DNA from: an uncultured Oscillospiraceae bacterium | GTDB taxonomy: Bacteria > Bacillota > Clostridia > Oscillospirales > Oscillospiraceae | DNA: 13,985 bases | Assembly (NCBI GenBank): GCA_934591725.1 | Contig: CAKTPR010000058.1 | Location: 1 to 13,985, forward strand | Reading direction: 5' to 3' | Part shown: positions 5,722 to 13,537 of the stretch, in pieces | Position numbering within the stretch: position 1 is the first letter of the stretch | Layout of the letters: every line of letters starts with the position of its first letter | The notes under the pieces: generated by a model | The model's database searches: none | Told to the model about the DNA's origin: nothing | What the model saw: the letters and a program-made list of their open reading frames with translations, nothing else | Position numbers and translations under genes: made by a program

Positions 5722-5751
5722 TTGACTTGCAATCGGTATATATACTATAAT
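5722..5751 (+). promoter_or_regulatory. Promoter of the BspA-like LRR gene
   Basis: TTGACT (5722-5727), an 18-bp spacer and TATAAT (5746-5751). The start would be near 5758, 34 bases before the ATG. Its -35 is 11 bp from that of cysE, so the two polymerases would compete or share a regulator. Confidence 0.8.
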
Positions 5752-5791
5752 AGTATTAGCTTAACAGGTAAATTTGCAATGGAGGAATATT

Positions 5792-6487
5792 ATGAAAAAG
5801 CTTCTCTCTGCGCTTCTGGTTCTTGTCATGCTCCTGTCGCTCCCCGGCGTCGGGGCGCTCGCCGCATCGGATGAGCTTACATGGTCGCTCGACAAGGACG
5901 GCACCCTCACCGTTTCCGGCAAGGGCAAAATGCCGGATTACTACAGCGACACTCCCCCTTGGGAAAAGTACAAGGACGATATCAAGGCCGTCGTGATCGA
6001 GGACGGCGTCACCCATGTCGGCGATCAGAGCTTCCAGTACTGCTTCAAGCTCAAGTCCGTCGTTCTCCCGTCCAGTGTTGAGAGCATCGGCAAGGCCGCT
6101 TTTTTCCGCTGCGGCAAGCTCACAGAGATCGGTCTGCCCGCGGGGCTCACGGAGATCGCCGATCAGACCTTTGATCATTGCGCGTCCCTTACCTCTGTTT
6201 TCATTCCCTCCGGTGTCACTGAGATAGGCGAAAGCGCCTTCAACTGCTGCTCCGCGCTCAAGACCGTGGACATTCCTGCTTCGGTCAAGTCCATCGGCTA
6301 CAGCGCCTTCAACAGCTGCAAGAAATTGGAGACCGTCTATTACAGCGGCTCGACCAGCGATTGGGAGAAGATCGAAATAGGCGGCTACAACAAGCGTCTG
6401 CTCGATGCAGACCTTATCACTTCCGGTCTTGAATCCCCCGCTCCGGCTTCTTCGGGCAGTTCAATTGCCGGCGGCAAGCTTAAGTAA
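5792..6487 (+). CDS. Secreted BspA-like leucine-rich repeat protein
   Basis: The gene encodes 231 residues. The start at 5792 is fixed by GGAGG (5781-5785), 6 bases upstream. MKKLLSALLVLVMLLSLPGV, then GALAAS, is a Sec signal peptide with an Ala-x-Ala-like cleavage site and no lipobox. Residues of about 25-45 read WSLDKDGTLTVSGKGKMPDY, the lead-in typical of such proteins. From about 65 to 180 there are four to five LRR_5 units of about 23 residues: (I/L)P-x-x-V/L-x-x-I-(G/A)-x-x-(A/T)-F-x-x-C-x-x-L. The tail is Ser/Pro/Gly-rich. No wall anchor is seen, so it is probably released. BspA-type repeats commonly bind host or matrix proteins; the target here is unknown. Confidence 0.9.
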   Translation: MKKLLSALLVLVMLLSLPGVGALAASDELTWSLDKDGTLTVSGKGKMPDYYSDTPPWEKYKDDIKAVVIEDGVTHVGDQSFQYCFKLKSVVLPSSVESIGKAAFFRCGKLTEIGLPAGLTEIADQTFDHCASLTSVFIPSGVTEIGESAFNCCSALKTVDIPASVKSIGYSAFNSCKKLETVYYSGSTSDWEKIEIGGYNKRLLDADLITSGLESPAPASSGSSIAGGKLK

Positions 6488-6495
6488 AATTCAGC

Positions 6496-6529
6496 AAAAC
6501 CCCGCAGGCCAGAGAGTCTGCGGGGTTTT
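6496..6529 (+). terminator. Perfect intrinsic terminator of the BspA-like gene
   Basis: AAAACCCCGCAG (6496-6507) and its exact complement, ending in TTTT (6518-6529), with a 10-base loop, 8 bases past the stop. The A-run on the other side would let it work in both directions. Confidence 0.92.
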
Positions 6530-6572
6530 CCGTCAGCCGGACGCGAAGCGGAAGTATTTTCCTCTAATCGTC

Positions 6573-6601
6573 TTGAAATAATCGCCATCCAATGATATAC
6601 T
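6573..6601 (+). promoter_or_regulatory. Promoter of the three-gene LRR operon
   Basis: TTGAAA (6573-6578), 17 bp, TATACT (6596-6601). The start would be near 6608, giving a leader of about 90 nt in which I see no clear structure. Confidence 0.75.
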
Positions 6602-6697
6602 TATGCTTAATGCAGCATGGTCAAATGGAATGTTATGACCTCCGGCCGGAAAAGCTGATCCGACCGCACAAGACACAAAGAGCTGCGGAGGACAAAG

Positions 6698-8140
6698 ATG
6701 CGTTCAAGATCCCGGCTGAAGGCCATTCCCGCAATTATATACACAGCGCTGCTCATTCTTGTATGCGCCTCAGGCCCGTTCCATGAAGCGCCATCCGACG
6801 TCAAGCCTCTTATCGGTTCGGCTCCGGTCACCGAGGTCACTTTGTCCTGCGGCACATACCCCGTGGAGACGACGGAGCTCACCGCCGTCATCCAGAGCGA
6901 GGACGTGGCAAAGCTCGACGCGCTTTCATACCTGACGCGTGCGGACTTCAGCGGCAGCGGCTGCTGGAAAGAGATCGCAGGATGGGGCAAAGCGCACCCT
7001 CTGCTGGAGCTGAAATATACCGTCACCCTGCCGGACGGCACGGTGCTCGACAGCAGCACCGCGGAGCTTGATCTCTCCTCCCTCGGCCACGCTGCCGCCG
7101 CGCATACGACCGAGGTGCTCGCGTGTCTGCCCGCAGTCACGCTCATAAAGCTCGGTACGCAGAGCACGGGGAGCGATGCGCTCACCGTTTCCGACCTCAG
7201 CGCTATTCATGAAGCCTGCCCGGACGCGGAGCTTGACTACCGCTTTGCGCTTTACGGGCATGAAATAAACCTCAACGACTCGGCTCTTGATTTTCGCGGC
7301 ACAGAGATAAGCGACGAGGCTGCGGCGCTCAGCGAAGTCCTCCCGCTCATGACCCGCTGCGTTTATCTGGACATGGACAACACCGGCGTTTCCAATGAAG
7401 CGCTTGCAAAAATACGCGAGCAGTTCCCGAAGATCGACGTTGTATGGCGCGTATGGTTCGGCACCAATTACAGCGTGCGCACCGATGTTGAGCGCATCCT
7501 CGCCTCCAAGCCGACCGTCGGGGGGATGATATATGACGCGGGCGTCCTGCAATATTGCACCAAGGTCAAGTACCTCGACATCGGTCATAATGACGAGCTG
7601 CCCAGCATCGACTTTGTCAGGAGCATGACTGACCTCGAAGTGCTCATAATCGCCATGACCGCCGTGACTGACCTCTCCCCGCTCGAAAGCTGTCCGAAGC
7701 TTGAGTATCTGGAGCTCAATTCCACCAACATCGCCGATATCTCACCGCTCAAAAGCAATACCGGGCTGCACCATCTGAACATCGCCGGGTGCCCGAACAT
7801 TACGGATATATCCCCGCTCTACGGGCTGACAGAGCTTGAGCGCCTGTGGATAGGCCGTAACACGCCAGTCCCTGCCGAGCAGGTCAGCGCGATGAAGGCC
7901 GCCGTCCCCGGCTGCAGCATCAACACCACTGTCGACGATCCTCACGGCGGTGCGTGGCGCTACACCGGGTACGACCCGGAGATTCCGAAATATTACTGGG
8001 TTCCCAGATATGAGCTTCTGAGAGAACAGCTCGGCTATAACTATCAGGAATACAGCTTTTACTGGCTCGATCCGCTCTGCGATATGGAAGCCCCCGCCCA
8101 GTTCAAGGGCAAGTATGGAAAAGAGGTTTACGGGAAATGA
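6698..8140 (+). CDS. LRR surface protein, paralog 1 of 3
   Basis: The gene encodes 480 residues; GGAGG lies 6 bases before the ATG. The N-terminus (LKAIPAIIYTALLILVCASG) is a membrane-crossing segment, but LILVC has Val at -1, so it is not a standard lipobox, and anchoring by lipid is doubtful. An N-terminal module (about 45-150: ADFSGSGC, YTVTLPDGTVLDSS) is shared with paralog 3. At 249-270 come WRVWFG, YSVRT and VERILAS, shared by all three. Four to five LRRs of the L-x-x-L-x-x-(T/A)-x-(I/V)-x-D-(I/L)-S-P-L kind follow (about 285-395). The C-terminus ends in a conserved YELLREQLGYNYQEYSFYWL block and an extra 20 residues. Its stop overlaps the next start. Function is unknown, presumably extracellular binding. 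Confidence 0.87.
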   Translation: MRSRSRLKAIPAIIYTALLILVCASGPFHEAPSDVKPLIGSAPVTEVTLSCGTYPVETTELTAVIQSEDVAKLDALSYLTRADFSGSGCWKEIAGWGKAHPLLELKYTVTLPDGTVLDSSTAELDLSSLGHAAAAHTTEVLACLPAVTLIKLGTQSTGSDALTVSDLSAIHEACPDAELDYRFALYGHEINLNDSALDFRGTEISDEAAALSEVLPLMTRCVYLDMDNTGVSNEALAKIREQFPKIDVVWRVWFGTNYSVRTDVERILASKPTVGGMIYDAGVLQYCTKVKYLDIGHNDELPSIDFVRSMTDLEVLIIAMTAVTDLSPLESCPKLEYLELNSTNIADISPLKSNTGLHHLNIAGCPNITDISPLYGLTELERLWIGRNTPVPAEQVSAMKAAVPGCSINTTVDDPHGGAWRYTGYDPEIPKYYWVPRYELLREQLGYNYQEYSFYWLDPLCDMEAPAQFKGKYGKEVYGK

Positions 8141-9354
8141 AAAAACGGATCACATTGATTATTGCTGCGGCGCTGGTTTTCTGCCTGCTCGCTGCCGGCT
8201 GCTCTGCGAAGGATGAGCCCGCTGTCACCGAAGCCCCGGCTTCGGCGACTCCCGCTCCCACGCCTGAACCGACGCCGGAGCCCTGCGTCATCATGGGCGT
8301 GACCTATCCGCTCGACACCGAGAGCATCGACCTGCGCGGTCTGAATGACGCGCTTGTCAGCGAGACCGTCGAACAGCTCCAAAGGCTCACGAAGCTGAAA
8401 ACGATCACGCTCGGCAGCTGGGAGGAGAGCCCCGTCACATGGGGAAAGATGAACGAGCTGCACTCCGCCTGCCCGCAGGCCGCCATAGACTACGAGTTTT
8501 CCATCTACGGCAAGACCTTCAACCTCAGCGATGAGGAAATGGATCTCAAGTATGTCAGCATCAAGGATGAGGGCAAGCTCCTCAAGCTCATCACCCACTG
8601 CATGACGAACCTCACCTTCCTCGACATGGACACTGCCGGTGTCTCCGATGAGAAGATGGCCGAGCTGCGCGATTCCCTGCCGAACACGGAGGTCGTCTGG
8701 CGCATATGGTTCGGCGACTATTACAGCGTGCGCACCAATGTCGAGCGTATCCTTGCTTCGATGCCTGGCAAGGCAGGTGAGCTGACGACCGAGTCCACGC
8801 GCTCCCTCAAGTACTGCACCAAGGTGAAATACATGGATCTTGGGCACAACAACTTCCTTGACACGATCGACTTCGTGTCCTATATGCCCGACCTTGAGGT
8901 GCTTATCGTCGGCATGACCTTCGTCGAGGACTTCTACCCGCTGGAAGACTGCCCAAAGCTTGAGTATCTTGAGGCCATGACCTCAAGGCTCCACGACCTC
9001 CGACCCCTCGCGAACCTGAAAAACCTCAAGCACCTCAATATATGCTACAACTTCGCCGTCACCGACATCACCCCGCTCTACGGGCTGACCCAGCTTGAAC
9101 GGCTCTGGATCGGCAAATACGATCCCGTCCCGCCTGAGCAGATCGAGAAGATAAAAGAACTTCTCCCCAACTGCGTCGTCAATTCCACTGTCGGCGATCC
9201 GACAAACGGCGGCTGGCGCGTGGATGAAGAGCCGAACGAGTTCGGCGTTTCCCAGCAGGCCGCCCGCTATGCACTGCTGCGCGACCAGTTTGGCTACCAT
9301 GAGGAGGACTTTTCCTTTTACTGGAACGACCGTCTCTGCATCCGCCCGTACTGA
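8137..9354 (+). CDS. LRR lipoprotein, paralog 2 of 3 (short form)
   Basis: The gene encodes 405 residues and its start overlaps the previous stop (ATGA). MKKRITLIIAAALVFCLLAA, then GC, is a clear lipobox with Cys22 lipidated. A Pro/Thr-rich spacer (ATPAPTPEPTPEP, about 36-48) replaces the N-terminal module found in the other two, so the family core starts at MGVTYPLDTESIDLRG. WRIWFG, YSVRT, VERILAS follow at about 188-210, then LRRs (about 225-330, ending AVTDITPLYGLTQLERLWIG) and the closing block YALLRDQFGYHEEDFSFYWN. The spacer looks like a stalk holding the LRR domain away from the membrane. Confidence 0.9.
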   Translation: MKKRITLIIAAALVFCLLAAGCSAKDEPAVTEAPASATPAPTPEPTPEPCVIMGVTYPLDTESIDLRGLNDALVSETVEQLQRLTKLKTITLGSWEESPVTWGKMNELHSACPQAAIDYEFSIYGKTFNLSDEEMDLKYVSIKDEGKLLKLITHCMTNLTFLDMDTAGVSDEKMAELRDSLPNTEVVWRIWFGDYYSVRTNVERILASMPGKAGELTTESTRSLKYCTKVKYMDLGHNNFLDTIDFVSYMPDLEVLIVGMTFVEDFYPLEDCPKLEYLEAMTSRLHDLRPLANLKNLKHLNICYNFAVTDITPLYGLTQLERLWIGKYDPVPPEQIEKIKELLPNCVVNSTVGDPTNGGWRVDEEPNEFGVSQQAARYALLRDQFGYHEEDFSFYWNDRLCIRPY

Positions 9355-9390
9355 TGCACCGCGCATCCCTTTTCCGGAGGATATCACCCA

Positions 9391-10746
9391 ATGACTAAGT
9401 TCAAAAAAGTTCTCTGCATCATCTGCCTTGCCGCATCCTTCCTGCTTCTTGCCGCCTGCGGTGACTCCGCTTCCTCTATCCTTCCCGCAAAGACCGTGAA
9501 ATTTCAGGCCGGCACGGTGGAGATCGAGGGCACGACGGATCTCACGATAACGCTTGAGAGCGGCGAGACCGCTCTGCTCGATCAGCTGCCTGAGCTTCAG
9601 AAAGCCGATTTCAGCGGCAGCAGCTGCGTCGACGAAATTTATCAGTGGGCGCAGGCTCACCCGGACGTCAAGGTGAAATACACCGTGACGCTTCCCGACG
9701 GTCAGGTGCTCTCCAACAGCGAGCAGAACCTTGACCTCTCCGCGCTGACGGACTCCGCCGTCGCCGGCACGGTGCAGGCGCTCGCCTATCTGCCGAAGGT
9801 CAGCAATATACAGCTCGGCTCCGAGCGCTCCGATCTCGGCTGGGACTCCGTCCGCGCGATAATGGACGCCTGCCCGAACGCTTCTGTCAGCTACGCCTTC
9901 TGGCTCTATGACAAGGAATTCAGCACCGTTGACACCACCATCAACCTCAGCCATATCCCGGTCGAGGACGGCGGCGCTCAGGTAATGCAGGCCATGGCCT
10001 GTATGCCGGATCTTGTCAGCGTCGATATGGACAGCTGCGGCGTTTCCAATGAGGACATGGCCGCTATCCGCGACGCTTATCCCGACGTCAAGGTCATATG
10101 GCGCGTCTGGTTCGGCGACGCTTACAGCGTGCGCACGGACGTGGAGCGCATTCTCGCCTCCCAGCCCTCGGTCGGCGGTATGTTGGATCGCTACAATTCC
10201 GAAGCGCTCAAATACTGCACGGACGTCAAATACCTCGACGTCGGCCATAACGACGCGCTGGACGACATTTCCTTCGTCGCCTATATGCCGAAGCTTGAGG
10301 TCGCCATCCTCGCGATGGATAACTGGAGCGACGCGACGCCCCTCGCCAGCTGCACCGAGCTTGAGTACCTTGAAATGCAGACCACGCTCTGCACCGACCT
10401 CTCCCCGCTCTCCGGGCTCAAAAAGCTGCGTCATCTGGACATAGCCTATATCGTCGACCTTGACGATATCTCCCCGCTCTATTCTCTGACCGAGCTTGAG
10501 CGCCTGTGGGTCGGCTGCTACAACCATGTGCCCAAGGAGCAGATAGACGAGATGCGCGCCGCAGCACCCAACTGCGAGGTGAACGACACGGTCTACGACG
10601 ACCCGACCGGCGGACGCTGGCGCTATGTTGACTACAACGATAAGGCATATATATTCATCCTGCACCCGCGCTACGAAAAGCTGCGTGAGCAGTTCGGCTA
10701 CACCTCCGCGGACTTCTCCTTCTACTGGAACGATCCGCTCTACTGA
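9391..10746 (+). CDS. LRR lipoprotein, paralog 3 of 3
   Basis: The gene encodes 451 residues. GGAGG lies 10 bases before the ATG, in a 36-bp gap after paralog 2. MTKFKKVLCIICLAASFLLL, then AAC, is a lipobox with Cys23 lipidated. It has the full N-terminal module (ADFSGSSC, YTVTLPDGQVLSNS), then WRVWFG, YSVRT, VERILAS at about 237-258, LRRs at about 275-380 (LSPLSGLKKLRHLDIAY; DISPLYSLTELERLWVG), and the closing YEKLREQFGYTSADFSFYWN. It is the most complete lipoprotein version of the family. The long open frames on the other strand are a by-product of GC-rich codons. A strong terminator follows. Confidence 0.9.
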   Translation: MTKFKKVLCIICLAASFLLLAACGDSASSILPAKTVKFQAGTVEIEGTTDLTITLESGETALLDQLPELQKADFSGSSCVDEIYQWAQAHPDVKVKYTVTLPDGQVLSNSEQNLDLSALTDSAVAGTVQALAYLPKVSNIQLGSERSDLGWDSVRAIMDACPNASVSYAFWLYDKEFSTVDTTINLSHIPVEDGGAQVMQAMACMPDLVSVDMDSCGVSNEDMAAIRDAYPDVKVIWRVWFGDAYSVRTDVERILASQPSVGGMLDRYNSEALKYCTDVKYLDVGHNDALDDISFVAYMPKLEVAILAMDNWSDATPLASCTELEYLEMQTTLCTDLSPLSGLKKLRHLDIAYIVDLDDISPLYSLTELERLWVGCYNHVPKEQIDEMRAAAPNCEVNDTVYDDPTGGRWRYVDYNDKAYIFILHPRYEKLREQFGYTSADFSFYWNDPLY

Positions 10747-10768
10747 AGCGAACAAATATGAATTGTTG

Positions 10769-10807
10769 AAAATGTCATGGACAGCCCCGTCTGTCCATGA
10801 CATTTTT
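10769..10807 (+). terminator. 16-bp perfect terminator of the LRR operon
   Basis: The arms 10769-10784 and 10791-10806 are exact complements (core TGTCATGGACAG) around the loop CCCCGT, with T-tail TTTTT to 10807. It lies 22 bases past the stop. Confidence 0.95.
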
Positions 10808-10832
10808 GAACGTATTTTTTCATTGCGGCATC

Positions 10833-10861
10833 TTGACAACCGGGCATGATAAATGTATACT
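10833..10861 (+). promoter_or_regulatory. Promoter upstream of pyrG
   Basis: TTGACA (10833-10838), exactly 17 bp, TATACT (10856-10861). The start would be near 10868. pyrG begins 340 nt further on, past a terminator-like hairpin and an inserted MITE; without the insertion the leader would be about 145 nt. Confidence 0.8.
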
Positions 10862-10897
10862 ATTTCAGTAATTTGGTTTTTGATTTTCTTCGCAGGC

Positions 10898-10957
10898 GTT
10901 CGCCGGTGTAAGGGGCCTCGTGCCCCCTTTAGGCATCGGAGAACGTTTTATTTTTTT
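10898..10957 (+). terminator. Terminator/attenuator in the pyrG leader
   Basis: A compound hairpin: GTTC (10898-10901) with GAAC (10941-10944), CCGGTG (10903-10908) with CATCGG (10934-10939, one G-U pair), and AAGGGG (10910-10915) with CCCCTT (10924-10929), with an 8-base loop. A U-rich tail (GTTTTATTTTTTTG) follows. A small competing hairpin (GGCG TT CGCC, 10895-10904) overlaps its left arm. With a promoter about 30 nt upstream and pyrG downstream, it is either a conditional terminator of pyrG or the 3' end of a small RNA of about 90 nt. Confidence 0.65.
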
Positions 10958-10963
10958 GTTCTT

Positions 10964-11160
10964 TACCCTCGATTGACAAGGACACACACGGTTTTGACGG
11001 GCAGAAAAACGCCCATGCCGCTTCAAAGCCCTTGCCAATACACAAAGTATTGCCTGCGGGCTTTTCATTGCCTGAACGCTTTTCTGCTCCGGCAAAACTG
11101 CTTGTATCCGATCTATGCAAATTTGTGACGTTGCGTGTGCGCTCTTTTCAATCGAGGGTA
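10964..11160. mobile_element. MITE-like element A (197 bp)
   Basis: The terminal inverted repeats 10964-10990 and 11134-11160 match at 23 of 27 positions and begin TACCCTCGATTGA. The ends start with TA, which fits the TA target duplication of IS630/mariner-type elements. There is no transposase gene, so it would need one in trans. Inside lies a 131-bp block shared with element B, itself a long imperfect palindrome: 10989-11011 with 11077-11100, 11025-11031 with 11058-11064, and 11036-11041 with 11047-11052. It sits inside the pyrG leader. Open frames crossing it look spurious. Confidence 0.8.
10972..11102 (+). repeat. 131-bp inverted repeat, copy 1
   Basis: This is identical to the reverse complement of 13783-13913 except for one base (A at 11005, G in the other copy). 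It forms most of MITE-like element A. Confidence 0.95.
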
Positions 11161-11207
11161 TTGATACTTGACTGATGCTTAAATAATTACTGCGGAGGAT
11201 GATCGTT

Positions 11208-12812
11208 ATGACTAAGTATGTTTTCGTCACCGGCGGCGTTGTGTCCGGTCTTGGCAAGGGTATCACCGCGGCCTCTCTCGGCCGCCTGCTCAAGGCGCGC
11301 GGCCTCAAGGTCGCAGCGCAGAAGCTCGACCCGTATATAAACGTCGACCCCGGCACGATGAGCCCCTATCAGCACGGCGAGGTCTATGTCACCGAGGACG
11401 GCGCGGAAGCCGATCTTGACCTCGGGCACTATGAGCGCTTCATCGATGAGGATCTCAACCGCTACTCGAACCTCACCACCGGCAAGGTCTACTGGAACGT
11501 CCTCAACCGTGAGCGCCGCGGCGAATACCTCGGCCAGACCATTCAGGTCATCCCCCACATCACCGGCGAGATAAAGGACTTCATCTATAAGGTTGGCAGG
11601 AATACCGGCGCTGACGTCGTCATCACCGAGATCGGCGGCACGACCGGTGATATAGAGAGCCAGCCCTTCCTTGAGGCCGCGCGTCAGGTCAGCCTTGAGC
11701 AGGGGTCGGGCAACTGCCTGTTCATCCACGTGACCCTCGTCCCCTTCATCAAGGGCAGCGACGAGCACAAGACCAAGCCCACCCAGCACTCCGTGCGTGA
11801 GCTTCAGGCCATGGGCATCTCCCCGAACATCATCGTCCTGCGCTGCGATGAGCCGCTGGAGCCTGAGATATTCAAAAAGATCGCCATGTTCTGCAACGTC
11901 AAGCCCGACTGCGTCATTGAGAACATGACCCTCCCGAACCTCTACGAGGCGCCCCTGATGCTCGAAAAGAGCGACTTCTCCCTTATCGTCTGCCGCGAGC
12001 TCGGCCTCTGGACGAGAGCGCCGGAGCTGAGCCAGTGGAAGGCGCTGGTCGAGCGCATCAAGTCCGCCGACCGCCATGTCACCATCGGGCTTGTCGGCAA
12101 ATATGTCCAGCTGCACGATGCGTACCTCTCCGTTGCCGAGGCGCTGCACCACGCGGGCTACGCCTGCGGCGCGACTGTCGATATAAAATGGATCGACAGC
12201 GAGACCGTCACCGATGAAAACGCCGCCGAGGTCTTCTCCGGCTGCGACGGCATGATAGTCCCCGGCGGCTTCGGCGACCGCGGCATAGGCGGCATGATAA
12301 GCGCCGCGCGCTACGCCCGCGAGACCGGCATGCCCTATCTCGGCATCTGCCTCGGCATGCAGATCGCCGTCATTGAGTTCGCAAGAAACGTCTGCGGGCT
12401 CAATGACGCCGACTCCCGCGAATTTAATGCAAATTCTTCACATAAAGTCATTGATTTTCTGCCCGATCAGCATGATAATATAGACAAGGGCGGAAGCCTG
12501 CGTCTCGGCGCGTATCCCTGCCATATCGTCAAGGGCAGCACCATGGAGCGCTGCTACGGTAAGCAGGATATCTCCGAGCGCCACCGTCACCGCTACGAGT
12601 TCAATAACGACTACCGCGAGGTGCTCAGTGAGAACGGGCTGTGCCTGTGCGGCAGCTCTCCGGACGGCAGCATAATCGAGGCCGTCGAGCTGAGCGATAA
12701 GCCGTTCTTCGTCGGCGTGCAGTTCCACCCCGAATTCAAGAGCCGCCCGAACAAGCCGCACCCCCTGTTCCTTGGGCTTGTCGAGGCGTCGCTGAAAGGT
12801 GAAAAGAAATGA
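11208..12812 (+). CDS. pyrG: CTP synthase
   Basis: The gene encodes 534 residues, full length. It makes CTP from UTP with ATP and glutamine, the last step of pyrimidine nucleotide synthesis. MTKYVFVTGGVVSGLGKGIT has the P-loop of the N-terminal synthetase domain (about 1-270, with ITEIGGTTGDIESQPFLEA). The C-terminal class I glutamine amidotransferase domain has the nucleophile Cys381 in GICLGMQ and the His507/Glu509 pair in HPEF. The ATG at 11199 touches the GGAGG, so the ATG at 11208 (9 bases spacing) is the start and matches the usual MTKY N-terminus. The stop overlaps nadE. Bases of about 12420-12485 are much more AT-rich than the rest. Confidence 0.97.
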   Translation: MTKYVFVTGGVVSGLGKGITAASLGRLLKARGLKVAAQKLDPYINVDPGTMSPYQHGEVYVTEDGAEADLDLGHYERFIDEDLNRYSNLTTGKVYWNVLNRERRGEYLGQTIQVIPHITGEIKDFIYKVGRNTGADVVITEIGGTTGDIESQPFLEAARQVSLEQGSGNCLFIHVTLVPFIKGSDEHKTKPTQHSVRELQAMGISPNIIVLRCDEPLEPEIFKKIAMFCNVKPDCVIENMTLPNLYEAPLMLEKSDFSLIVCRELGLWTRAPELSQWKALVERIKSADRHVTIGLVGKYVQLHDAYLSVAEALHHAGYACGATVDIKWIDSETVTDENAAEVFSGCDGMIVPGGFGDRGIGGMISAARYARETGMPYLGICLGMQIAVIEFARNVCGLNDADSREFNANSSHKVIDFLPDQHDNIDKGGSLRLGAYPCHIVKGSTMERCYGKQDISERHRHRYEFNNDYREVLSENGLCLCGSSPDGSIIEAVELSDKPFFVGVQFHPEFKSRPNKPHPLFLGLVEASLKGEKK

Positions 12813-13537
12813 GAGACTATAAGGCGGAGTACGAAGGCCGCGTCGCCTTTATCCGCGAGCTTGTCAGAAGCGCCGGGGCAGCCGGCATCGTCTACGGCAA
12901 CTCCGGCGGCAAGGACAGCGCTCTTGTCGGCATCCTCTGCAAGGCCGCGTGTGACAACACCGTCGGCATCATCATGCCCTGCGCTTCCAAGCGCAATTAC
13001 GGGCAGGACACGGACGACGGCATAGCCGTCGCGGAGCAGTTCGACATCGAGACGCGCACCGTCGACCTCACCGCCGTGCGTGAGCGCGAGATGGAGGAGC
13101 TCCAGAAGGTCTGCGCGCTCAACTCCGCCGCGATAAACAACATCGCCCCGCGCCTGCGCATGACGACGCTCTACGCCGTCGGCGCGGCGGAGAACCGCCT
13201 CGTCGCCGGTACCGGCAACAGGAGCGAAATACACATGGGCTACTTCACCAAGTGGGGCGACGGCGCAAGCGACTTCGACGTTATCGCCGACCTCACCGCG
13301 ACCGAGGTCTTTGAGTTTCTCGAATACCTCAACGCACCGCGCTGCATCATCGATAAGGCTCCCTCCGCGGGGCTCTTCGACGGGCAGACCGATGAGCAGG
13401 AGATGGGCGTGACCTACAAGGCCATCGACGATTTTCTGCTTTACGGCACGGTGAACGCGCAGGACAAGGCCGTCATCGACCGCTACCATAACCGAAGCGA
13501 GCATAAGCGCAAGCCGCTTGTGACATACAAAGGCTGA
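12809..13537 (+). CDS. nadE: NH3-dependent NAD+ synthetase
   Basis: The gene encodes 242 residues. It amidates nicotinic acid adenine dinucleotide to NAD+ using ATP. The PP-loop SGGKDS is at 32-37. VAGTGNRSEIHMGYFTKWGD (about 131-150) is the family's substrate-binding signature, followed by APSAGLFDGQTDEQEMGVTY. No glutaminase (nitrilase) domain is fused, so ammonia or a separate amidotransferase supplies nitrogen. It starts at the ATGA overlap with pyrG and is translationally coupled to it, pairing two amide-transfer nucleotide enzymes. The stop codon touches the first base of MITE-like element B. Confidence 0.95.
   Translation: MRDYKAEYEGRVAFIRELVRSAGAAGIVYGNSGGKDSALVGILCKAACDNTVGIIMPCASKRNYGQDTDDGIAVAEQFDIETRTVDLTAVREREMEELQKVCALNSAAINNIAPRLRMTTLYAVGAAENRLVAGTGNRSEIHMGYFTKWGDGASDFDVIADLTATEVFEFLEYLNAPRCIIDKAPSAGLFDGQTDEQEMGVTYKAIDDFLLYGTVNAQDKAVIDRYHNRSEHKRKPLVTYKG

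Noticed and set aside
8983..10839. 618-codon open frame on the minus strand
   Set aside because: It lies antisense to two LRR lipoprotein genes with clear signal peptides, ribosome sites and family conservation. GC-rich codons create long antisense frames here.
10868..10957. Bacillus-type pyrG control by reiterative G addition
   Set aside because: That needs a GGGC transcript start; the predicted start region here reads ATTTCAG.
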